Assembly: GCF_964340395.1 (NCBI RefSeq)
Contig: NC_135563.1
Coordinates: forward strand, 5,611,922-5,675,921
DNA length: 64,000 nucleotides
Reading direction: 5' to 3'
DNA from: Glandiceps talaboti
Taxonomy: Eukaryota; Hemichordata; Enteropneusta; Spengelidae
Below are positions 47,101-59,600 of this stretch, in pieces. The translations under genes and the position numbers were made by a program. The notes under the pieces are model-generated. The model was not told where the DNA came from and searched no databases. It saw only the letters and a program-made list of their open reading frames with translations. Numbering within the stretch: position 1 is the first letter of the stretch; each line of letters opens with the position of its first letter.

Positions 47101-50100
47101 CACATATTTGCATTGCTACGTGGAAAGAAATGCTAGTTAATGCCACAGAAATGGAGCATGATGGATAACGATAAAGGGAAATATTGCTGGAAGAAAATAC
47201 TGCCTATCTGAAAGTTAAATGACAAACAAATCCCTTCCAATCTGCTAAAGCTATTTATTGCATTTGGCTAGAAAATTTTGCTTCCTCTAATCATGTTGCA
47301 TCCTGGGTAAAATGATGACAACTCATTTTTTGCTTTCTTACTAAGCATGCTAAGGGGTCAAATCAGATGATCACATTGCACCCTGGGAAAAATGATGACA
47401 ACTCATCATTTTTGAGTTTCTTTACTAAGGGATCAAATCACATAACATTGTATCATGGTAAAAAGGTTCACAACTTCCAACTACATAAAATGAGATGTGA
47501 TTGCATTGCCCAGTTGACTTATGAAACATTTTAGTCCAAACTCTTCTTTGTTTGTGAACTCATGAAAGCCATCTTATTTCTCATTTTTTTCTCAAATATT
47601 CAAACATTATTTCACCCTTAATTATTATTATTTCTTTAATTCAGGCCACCAAGATGTCCCATCAAAATATAAAAAACATAGACACAAAGAAAGAGACAGA
47701 TAAAATAATATTAAACTAGCAAGTATCTTGTACTATACATGACAATCCTATACTTTCTCCAAAAGATTGAACGAAAGTATGTATCAGAGTCTATGCAGAT
47801 TCGAATTAAAGTATTGTGGCTCTCAACAATACGTCTGTTAAATGTATACAGCAACTTTCGGTGGAGCGATGAAAAATTCATAATATCACTGGATACACAG
47901 ATATTACTAATGCTGACTGCACCTCTTAGGTCAAATACTAATCGCATTGTGTTATGCAGAAATGCAGAAATATCTTCATTAGCCCAATTTCAGTCAATTT
48001 AACATTTTGGAATTCACCCAGAGGTGACTGAAAGTGAACACACGATTTCTATCAGTCACCTGGATGGTACAATCTCTTTTCAGGTACTACGCATTGGTAC
48101 TCAGGTACATGAAGGTATATTACACACACAGTTGGCTTTGACCTCGAATCTGAATATACCCATACACATATACACGTATGATGGAAAATACAAATCTCTA
48201 ACATATATACATATATTCTAAGTTAAGAGTTTAAAGACTTGATATTTGTTATACATGTAAAATATTACATCATTGTATTGTTTATAATTTATATATTAAA
48301 CAATGATGTAATTTGTCAGGTTTGATATGTCAATTGCAAGGTGTGACCTTTTGAAAATGCAGCAAAAAATTGCACACTAAAAAGTGTAAACTCAGCTTGT
48401 GCCCATTAAACGATCAATTTCTTGTGAAAGGCTGAAATATGAGCACACTTTAATAGTGAAAAGAAATGAAACGTGACAAGGTCAAACTCTGGTTCAGCAG
48501 TTTTAAGTAGATCGTGATAATGTATGAAAGGTGTTCATTTTCTCCTTGAAATAACTGCATCAGAATATTTGCGAATGGAAAATTCAATGCACTGAAATTG
48601 CATGAATGTTTATAAGTGTCCGTAAAGCCTTCAGTTTATCGTCATAGATATCAAAATGAGTGCTAGCATTTAAGCACAAAGATGAAGTGAGTGAAGAGTT
48701 CAAATCCTTAAGTAAAGAGTTCAAATCCTTAAGCTAATGTTTGTCACTCAAATGATACATCAGTTCTTCAATTAGCTCCTCCAAGTAATTGAATAAAACT
48801 GCTGTTACAGTAAATGACTAAAAGACTCCATGTTTTCAACAAGATTTTCTGACAGCAGATCGGCTAATTTGCATATGATTCGAAAATTTTGTAAGTTGAT
48901 AGATTACTGTACTTTAGCTGATAAGATAGAATAAAGGCCTGTGTCCTATAAACTCTTTGAAGGGGGGGGGGGGGGGATTTAGAATGTAGTTCTTCAGAAT
49001 TAACCAATAAAAGTGATTCCATTTTGACAAACTGATTTATATCGATGCAAATGTTTATCAGGTAAGTAAGCTGAAGTAACGGAGAATATATTGTTCAGAG
49101 AGAAACATTAATGCTGAATAATTAAATCATTGCATAATCAAGGTCCATAGTAGCTGGATCGAAACGTCGCATTCGTTTCCAATTTACCGTTCCAAAGTTA
49201 CTGTCCTAAGCTGAGATAAGTTTAGAACCAAAATATATACATTCACTAATAGTACAAATAGATTGAAAATTCATCATTGTATACACTACATTAGTCACTC
49301 ATTTTTTAAGCTGATGATTGACAGGAGTACCACCACCACCACATCATGTAGTCTACAATACTACATGGTACTATAGTTGCTTACAATTTTATAAATATCA
49401 TTGCCTCCAACAAATGTGTTAGTGATGGAGATATATGAAAGTATTCCACAGCTGTGGTTTTTGCAAAATCATCCCGTCATGTGATCAGTGATGACAGATA
49501 TATATAGAGTTCTCAGATACCAAAATTCAAATATGCCATATTCTGATTCCCAGTCTTGTAGACATTTTCAAAAAGTATCACAAAGAAGGCACCCCAGATT
49601 AGGAAACATCCTGTTTAATAAATCACACAACAATGTATGAGACAGTCACTAAAATGTGTTCCTGATACCTACTTCATCTGAAACAAAATTAGTAAAAAAA
49701 AAATTTGGACTGGTTGAAAATGCACAAACTTTCACCATGGAATGTATATTTTTCTTTTCAAAGGAGGCTAACAGTGCTCGACTGTCATGGCCTTCACTTC
49801 TGGTGTCAAAGTTCCTTCCAAACAGCACTCCTAGTGGACAAACTATAAAATCTTTTGTCTTTCTTAAAACCAGAATATGGCATTTTGCAAAATTCATCTT
49901 TTGTAGACAAAGCTGTAATAAATCTACCGATTTACTGTTTTTTTTATACCCCTGTAAACTTTCATATTTACCTTACTACAAAATTCTGTAAATTTTTTTA
50001 TCTGAACTGGTTCCTGGAGAGTGCCTAAAGTGTGCATTAGTGAGTCTGCATTGCAATGAACTATAATGTCATACAAAAGATGTATTGTTACTGTACTATA

Positions 50101-53100
50101 GATTACTTGCCTTGGTGTGCACACATACTAGTGGTATTTTCACTGTAGTGTGTAATACCGAAAACATTATTGCATACCTGCATGATCACGCTGTATGATT
50201 TTTGTGATATTTATGGAAATCTGCCATTTCAGATAAACATATGTAATAATAACAGAACCCCATGCCATGCAAATTTCAGTGTGAGTACTCATATCAGGGG
50301 TACTTGCATTCACTAAGCTCATGAAAGTATGGGCACAGAGAACACGGCAAGTACTCATGCAAATACCCCGAGTACACCACACTTGCACTCACGTGTCTTG
50401 AAGTTCTGTCATATTATTGCCTACATATTTTCCCATTTTTTTCTTTCCTTCATGAAATAAGTGAAAATAGCTGGAAAATGTTCAAGTTTCTAGTATCCCG
50501 GTACATATAGCAATCTCACTGTAATGATAGGTACCCAGAGTCTGTAGAGTTCTGTGATCGATATTAATAGCATTTGTAGTAAGAATAAAACAAACAATAC
50601 AGGACAGAAAGCAGTAAGCTATACAACACCATAGGAAGAGATGAGGAATTTATCTGACGACAAGAAAATGGAAGCAATAATAAGCATACATTATTATGGC
50701 AGGGGGAACATCGCTACAATGGGTTTGAGGTAAACAGAGACAAACACCAAGTTTTAACAAAAGCATCTATGAAGCTTTTATGCACGATAAAATGGAAATT
50801 TCACACCAGTTTGGATAATTTACTTACGAAACAAAATTCTGGCAACGACCTCATAATATCCTGCTACCTAATAATTAACTTTTCATGTATCAGTGTAAAT
50901 TCTGGAGATTTAGCACACAAATACTTCCTAGGCAATAGATATATATTTAAATAGAAATAAGTTTTCATAAAAAACACAGTCCCCCTCAGATACAACAGCT
51001 ATAATAGTGCATCAAAGAGTCTTAAGTATATGGCATATGTGATAGCTTACCAAATTTTTGGAACAATCCGTAATGTGCTGATGGAAAGTGAACTATGGCG
51101 GTGAGAAATTTGGGTTTTGAACTTGAGTGCAAATTATCCTTATACAATGTTAACAGACACAAGCAGGCCAAGGTCAAAGTTCAACTACATGGCCCTATAT
51201 CACTGCCTCATTTTGAATAGTGTTGCACTGTGAAAAGTTGGTAATACACATTCAGGAATAAATGGTTGATTTTAACCATTACCAGCTGATATTCAGTATA
51301 TTTTCTTTGAAAACCAAGGACGGATCAAAAATATAGTTCCAATGATCCCATGTTAGTATACATGAGTGCATTGTCTGAGGCATAAGCTTATCTTCAATGT
51401 TATCGGCTATCTAATTTCCTTTATGAATGAAGAGCAAAAGATTACATGAGGGAATGAATTTTGATGGCTCCCCAGTGAGTGAGCCACACACTCCAGATAG
51501 GAAACACAACTTCTTCTAATGGTGGATGATACCATTATTATTCTGGGATATCAACCACCAATATGCAGTAACATACAGATTTGTCACTGCAAATATGTTT
51601 GTCATTATGCCAAATTTGCATATCTTGCAAAACAAATTGACATGCATCTGTCTTATAATGTATGTCACCTTTGTACCAGGTTTGATTGAAATCAGATTTT
51701 GCATGTCAGAGAAATAACATAATGGACAGACAGACACATGGACAGACGGATGCACAGACGGATGGACAGAACCCATTGTAATAGCCCCTCGGGGGGGGGG
51801 GGGGGGGGGGAACTAACAACTACAGTACATATTACTTCTGAATCAATAGTTGCTACGCTGTCATGACTTCCATGGGGACAAAGTTATATATAGATGCTTG
51901 AAATGTGAACAAAATGAACATTACGAGAAACATGCACAGTACATGATCACACTGAAGTATGGCAACCATGTCACCAAGATGATGAAAAATGGTTTCAATT
52001 GTTTTCTTGAAAAAAACTAAATGTTCGCCAAGTCACATATGTGAGTGACCAGCTGGCAAAAAAAACTTATGATGCATACAATGCATCTGGGTATCTTTGT
52101 CAGCATTTTTACTTAGCTGGAAAATGTAAAAAGGGGGATACCTCATGTTGATGTTTGGACACAGGATTCAAAGACCAGATTCCATGCAGAAAACCTCCTG
52201 GGTGCTGAAAAGTCTGCCAAAATGCCAAAGCCTGTAGCAAGTCACAGTGAGAGAGAAATCAAGATGCCAGGACAGGTTAGAGGAAAAAAGTGAACTTAGC
52301 CACCCTTATACTATTACTACCACCACCATCACCACTTGGTTAGAGAGGAGGAGAGGGAGAAGACGACAGGCCTTGCATTATCACCTCTTAAGACAGTGCT
52401 AAAATGTTTGTATTGTTATTCTTGTAATAATTTTACACAAAAATGACTGCAATTTACAACTTTATTTTTGAAGATGTTGTTGATTCAACCGGTATGAAAG
52501 AAACGGTGATACTGATCTGTAGATCCATGTTTGGAAGATTTAGATTTCATCACACACTCAGTCACACTACATACCCGCCTCACTTTGTGACATTAGAATC
52601 AACTGACTGATTAGAGTGAACATACCAAGTACCATCCATATTATCTCCTCCATGTTCCATACAATGTTTGAGACTTTGATCGAACCCCAATCTAATGGAC
52701 AAAATTATCAATGTATGGAAGAACAGGCGATATGCTGTCACGTTGTAGTTTTCTGATGTCATATTATCCATTCCGAACTTGTTCTGTTTTAATGGAACCT
52801 CTAAAACCCAGTAACAATTGCAGACATCTGTTATCTTCATCAGGGACAGAACTTGATAACTACACAAATAACAGATGTCACAGTGCGGGTAAACTTAAGA
52901 AATTCTGCATCCTCGCTGAATAGCATTATAGTAAACATCTGATAACTGTGGAGGGTTGAACAGTCATGAAGACCATCTTTCAGCACTAAGTACGAGACAG
53001 TGATTTTATTTCTTGTTTCAATTTTTGATACATTTGTTTTTGTGTAACTGCATTAGAGGGTGATACTAAGGTTTTTTAGCATTACCATAGTTACTCTTTT

Positions 53101-53606
53101 CAGTGCTTAGCTCTACATCATTGAAACAATCCAGGCTTGCAAAGTTGATATCAGGTGCAAAAATTAAAAGGGCTTTAACATTATGTAGAAAAAACAAAAC
53201 ATAATAATAACCATTATTCACAAACTACATGAAGCCATGGAGAAAACCAGAAAAGCTGTTTTTTTCCCTTTTATGGTACACATTTCCTTTTTCGTACAAA
53301 CACATTTATCAAGGGTCTAGTGTGATTGTGTTTTCACTGATGTGAACATCATGCAACTGTCTTAAGAGGCAGATAATGCAGTGGTGTGTTTTAGAGAGGA
53401 AAGACACACTGTGGGAGTCAAAACAGGATAAAACCAGCATCACACTGCAATTTGACATGCATTCACTTCTAAAGGGGAATATAATTACAAGATTACACAT
53501 CTAATTGCTAATATTACAGGTATACAGCTTACAGTTTAATTATTGCAGTGAACACTACTTCCTACCTTGTTTCATTATGTCAAGCGATACATTTTCATAC
53601 ACATTC

Positions 53607-53642
<36 letters not shown>

Positions 53643-56600
53643 GTATGTGCATGTGTGTGATGTTGTCACTCACCAAGTGTCACCACAGACTTGTGTTAGT
53701 GCTAAATAGAAAGCCAAGCTTAGAGAAATACTTCCCACAGATGTACTGTCTTGACATCACAAAATTAATGACAATTTGACCCAGTCAAAGGTCAAAGACG
53801 TTTCCATTACTCCATTCATATGAATAGAAATCAACCTAACTGCCAATTACTAATACTAAATTGGGCTGAGGTTGAATTGTGTTCACCTCCACATTCAATT
53901 AGACAACTGAGGGGTGTGTGCAGTATTAGGGTGTGGGTGGAGTTGTCTGTGGGCATGTATGTATGTTTGTATGTATGTATGTATGTATGTATGTATGTAT
54001 GTTTGTATGTATGTATGTATGTATGTATGTATGTATGTATGTATGTATGTATGTATCTGTCTGTGAGGGTGCAATGTGACGATGTGGGGTGTTGTGCTGT
54101 GTGTCTATGGCTGGTTATAGTTGAGTAGGTGAGTATGGGTGTGTGCATGTGTGTACACTGTACATGTAATTAGTCTCTGCAGTGTTTCAAGTAGGTCAAT
54201 ACAAAAGCTGTTGCAGAAAGTACAAAAAAGAAATCAGCTAACTGAAATCATACTATGGAAATCCCTGGTCTACATGTACACATAGTCTTATTCCAGTGGT
54301 TGTCATACCATATTCCATACTGGATACACAAAAGACAAAGTGTTTGACTATCTAAAGATACATAGGACCCCTTGCACAGTGTAAATACCACTTGAACTAA
54401 GAGGCTTGAAGAACACACTAACTGTCTTTGCATTCATGCGTGTGAATACATCTATCAATAGTCACATTTTTCTATATTCCATGTAAAAAATCCAACTTAC
54501 TCAAATTACCTGCAACCATAGACCGTGGAGTTTCAGTCCACAGTCTATGTTGCTACAAACAAGCACTACATTTCTGATACTCAGTAAATGGTACATTATA
54601 TGTCTGATATTGTATTACTACTGAGGTGTTGTCTATGATATATGATATACTGTAGTGTAAGACAACATATTTGAGAAGAAAACTTTCATATTGTTAATGT
54701 TAATGTTATATGAGTTTAAAGTGTAGTGCTTGGATCAAATGACATAATGTAGCCATGACTTTATTTTGTAATGAGAATGGCCATGGTAACTTTCCTATAA
54801 TTTCTCTCGTTTTAGTTGTTATTTGATTTGATCCAGTGGTAACAACAGTACTTTGAATTTTAGAAGAATGATAAGTTTCTTTCAAATTTAGATATTGCTA
54901 TTAGTACATACACACCTCATACTGGTTTGGACAAAGATTTCAGAGGTTGACATTTTAGAAAGCAACTCTATGCTTGGGTCACATCGCATGACTACCTCAG
55001 TATTGTCCATGATATCAACCTCCAACTTTGTCATCAGTTGATACATAAACAAACAGTCCCAAGTCGCTACAATATCACTGAAAATATATCTCACAACTTA
55101 CTTTATTGAATAAGGAAAGTCTATTACTGACAATAAATTTATAACCAGTAACTAGATTACCATAAAGTTACATATAAGCACTGAGTAGGTAAGACTATGG
55201 ACTTAATGAAAGGTTAAAATATCAACTTAGCTCTTTGAAGCCTAACACCCTACATAGGATGTATGTTAATTATATAGAGTTACAGAAACCAAGTCATTGA
55301 AGGGTTAATCATAGTCGAAATTGCAACAATCACACATGTATACTAGCACAAGGCAGGTCAGACTTGAGGTTGGCAGACAGGCTGACAAATTGGTTATATT
55401 TTAAAAACTGAATTACCAGAAGTTTACAGATACAGGCATGGGGTAAAGGTGGGGACTTGGGGTTGATGGACAGGCTGGCAAATTGGCTACACTTTAGAAA
55501 TAACCACAACTTTACATACAGGCATGGGGTGTACATGGGGCTTGGGGCTGACAGACAGGCCAACATATCAGTTACACTTTAGTTACAGCATTATCACAAG
55601 TTAATTACAGATACAAGCATTGAGGTACTTGGGACTTGGGACTGATAGACAGGCTGAGAAAACAGTTCCACATCAGTAACTGAATTACCACAAGCTTACA
55701 TTTGTACACTCACAGAGACAATTATGGTATAGGAACATGTACTAGGTGGGGTTTTGGACTGAAAAACACCTGTCCAATCAGTTACACTGACTTTAACCAA
55801 CTACCAAATCTACCACAGACTTACAGGTATTTACATGGCAGGTTTTTAAGGCTGCAAAAATTGACTTAAAAACTTAACTCACCTTAGGTTGGTACTCCAA
55901 TCCCTAAAACAGGAAAAAAAAGAATAGAGTTTTACTTAATGTGTATAAAATTAGTTGCTGCTTTGTTTTTAAAAAAATACAGTAAGCAAATATTATATTC
56001 TGAATCTACACACAAATGTATGGTGAAGTATTCATTTTGCCAAATACATAAAGTCAGAATTCTCCATTGATATGACTCTGGTAATCAAGGCTCCAGTTTA
56101 CTATACTACACCATACACCCTACTTATGTACAGTTTATGAATACACATAAGCAAACTAAAACTATTGTTGTTCAATGTGGTAGATTACACCATAGACACT
56201 CCACATAGGGTCTATGATTTAATCACTCTATGATCAAGATAGTGCAAACACTGGATGTGCAAAAACAGTACGCTGCAAGTTTATGGAAATAACTTTCAAA
56301 CAGCTGCCCTACTGAGACTATAAACCAATGGCCATTTAATACATTATCACTGTTGCATCACTATATTGTGACAACAGTTTTAGTTTGTGTCTATCTTAGT
56401 AAACCGAGAATGTAATAATTACCAAGCCATTACAAGTTATATACATTCACTTGCATTGTTTTAGTTAACTTAATTAAAATATCGAGCCCTGTGATATAAT
56501 AACTAAAGAGAAGCACTATATGAATAATCATGAATTATTAGCAACAGGTACAACCAATAACATGTGTTACTATGCAATACAGGGCTCAAAATCAATTTTT

Positions 56601-59600
56601 TTTTCTTTGGTAGTCACATTGGGTTACTAGTTTCTGAAATTGGTAGTGCAAGGAAGGTGACAATGCAGTAGTCTATTTTCCTGAACTGAAAAGAGAGTAC
56701 TCCATAAGCATGGAAATATCTAGATCTCTGTTATTGAAATGCCTTTATGTCTCTAGGGCTTCTGTTTTCTAAATTATCACACAATTGGCCTACCAGCTTC
56801 AAATTGTGGTAGCCCCATGGCAAGAATGGGTGGTCTGTGGACCTAGGACTACCATTTCTTTTGAGCCCTGAATACCATCTTGGCAACACTTCCCCAGCAG
56901 TGACAAAGTGAAGCCAGGAGGTGAAGATGAGCACTGAAAATATGGAATCTTATAGTCTAGTTTTTATACATGCAAACTTGGGTTTATAGTTTGCATTATA
57001 CAACCAATGTTTTTATTAGGGGTGGTAAGTAGGATATGTAAATTTCACCGAGTTCCAATGGTATTTTACCAGGGTTTTCCACAAAAGTAGTATGAATGAA
57101 ATCTTTCCAAAACATTTTACCAGGACCCCCATCCCCACCCCCCATCCCCTTACTAGAGATCTTAAACCTTAACAAAGACTCTGCTAACAGAAGCTCTTCT
57201 TACAACTTATTGAAAAATAGAAATTAAGTGGTGAATCTATTGTTACATTGTCATATTTAGTGGTGTAAAAATATAGAATAAGATTGAACAACTTCATTTA
57301 TACTTACAGGAGTATCAAAGAATTCTTGATAAAATAGTGGCCATGCTGAGATACTAACATAGACTGTACCAATCCACATAAATATACAAAACTGTAGGAA
57401 ATACCTGTGATTATAATGACCAACACAGTTATTAAGCCATGCTGTATTACCTTGGTCAAGGAAAAGATGTCATTACAAACTAACACTTCTAGAGTGATAA
57501 TCTTTGTTTATTCATTCTTCATCCAAGAATGATATAGGATTTGAAGAAACAAATTAAAGTGGATGGGTTATAACAAGATTCTCAACTCTAAAGGTTTTTA
57601 AAACATTGACTTATTTTCACCCTCCTCACAGAGCACCATCAGGTCAGCAAAGGTATTCAGTGTGACTATAGCGTTTTGATTTCATGTTCACATTGTGATA
57701 GTTTTGGTCAGTCACATGTGTATGATAATAACATTGACACCTTGTAATAAACAGGGGGGAAACTTTTTATCTTTGTATATGTGTTCCCCTGGTATTGTTC
57801 ACTACTTATAGTACAGTGTATATGTAATGTTTAATACCCCTGCTATTATTCACTCACTGCAATACAATATACATATATCCCCTGGTATTGCTCAACACTT
57901 ATAGTACAGTGTACACATATAAATACCCCTGGTATTTTCACTCACTGCAATACAATATACATATCGTCGCATCAGTGCAGTAAGGTCATATCTGCTATGC
58001 TATACAACCTTACTGCACTGATGCGACAACATATCCCCTGGTATTGTTCACCACTTACAGTACAGTCTACATGAATAATACCCCCTGGATTTGTTCACTC
58101 ACTGCAGTACAATATACATATACCCCCTGGTATTATTCACCATCTACTATACAGTATATATCCCTTATACAAAGGATACGACAATGGTGGTCCATCTTGA
58201 GTACACATCTATTACATACACTACAATGATGGGTTCGAGGTGGTTTTGGTGATAGACACTTTCTGCACACAGATGTAATGCCTATACTTTTTAGATTACC
58301 CTGCAAGACAGAAACATTTCAACAAATATCAAATATGTTCAGTGTGTATCCTGCATAGACAACATCCTGTTTAGCACTTTCCATGGAGTGTAGTGTATAT
58401 AATGTTCTCTGTTTGATTTATTTTGACAGATGTAAGGCTTGCGAGTGCTCTAAGGTCTAGCACTGATCCACCAAACCATTTCATCAAAATGATCAAACTT
58501 GAAACCATTTATAACATATGCCTGCGGGCATGCCTAGTGGTTGCACATCGAGCATGCCTGGTGGTTGGTTGCACATGGTATGTTCTGCATTACAAGAATC
58601 ATTTGGTTTGTTCATATTAAGTTCTGACAAAGCTATATTAATATTACAAAGAGGCGTTTACTCTAAACATGTTTTCACAAATTCTCACTTCCAATACTTA
58701 TTTCATATTTTGATGTAGAATCAGGCATGGGTGGAATTGTGGTCATATATGGTGGTCCACCATTGATACAAATCAGATGTATGGTACTGTGTTAGGGGGT
58801 CTAACCATAATATCATTTTAAATCTAAAACCAACTCCCTAGCTTACCAGTTACAAACACATGTGTCTATTGTACAGTCAGTTTTCTACTTTCCTGCCCAT
58901 AGAAACCAAAGTTCTAAACACAACTGTTGGTAGTTGTACAAAACACAGCTGATGTCATAGTAATTAAGTTTTTGGCCTTAATTTTCACTGCACAGTCAGA
59001 ATCGTTAACAGCATTATTTTCTTGTTAAAGAATTGGCAGCAATGCAGTGAAATTTGTCAGGTCAAGAATAACATATAGTTACAGTTGACAGTGGCCAATT
59101 GCCTACAGGAAAATATAAGGAATTCATAAAACTGTTGTAAAAAATATATCACAAAACAGTTCTATCAACAGTCTACCAACATTCAGTCAAGAAATGTTGG
59201 CCAGAAAAAACATGTATTGTTATGCAAATTTCTTTTAGCTTGGACAATCCAAAGGGTGGCCCCACTATCACCAATCACGAATCACCTTGGGTGACCCGCA
59301 AACACATCCCACCCAAACTTCCCCAATCCTCCCCCACCCACCCCACCCCTCCCCCACCCAAGTCTCAGTGACACTCTAATAATGACATGTTGAGAGAGAA
59401 AAAATACAACAATATATATAATAACAAGACAGTGGTCAACATATCCTTACCTCTGGAGGCTTTCCAGGTAATGTTGTCACCCCCTTGTAGTAATGAAAAA
59501 TTATATTCATTAACAAATAATGTCCAAATATTAGATGAAACAAAACCCAGTGTACACCACATGTAAATACATAGGGTAGAATATAGACATAGAATATCAT

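Larger units (their letters stand above)
46357..55882 (-). other. ZDHHC16-like intron between micro-exon and exon 5 (9.5 kb)
   Basis: Holds a ~75-80-bp x3 degenerate tandem repeat at 47285-47465, a G-run at 48962-48976 and an interspersed repeat with a poly-G end at 51580-51810. It also has (TG)n at 53611-53637, (ATGT)n at 53955-54056 and the ~105-bp array at 55330-55860. No other gene recognised. Confidence 0.6.

Noticed and set aside
47711-48002. Antisense ORFs of 78 and 87 codons within the ZDHHC16-like intron
   Set aside because: No motif on either strand; intronic position and no splice pairing with the gene's phases.
48266-48312. ATTACATCATTGT inverted repeat around an AT-rich loop
   Set aside because: 13-bp arms in AT-rich DNA, with no further support.
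54518-54550. CATAGAC(C/T)GTGGA inverted repeat with 7-nt loop
   Set aside because: 13-bp arms with one mismatch, single occurrence; too weak to call an element.
57780-58160. CRISPR-like alternation of repeat and spacer
   Set aside because: Eukaryotic intronic minisatellite with diverged contiguous units; no constant short repeats with unique spacers.
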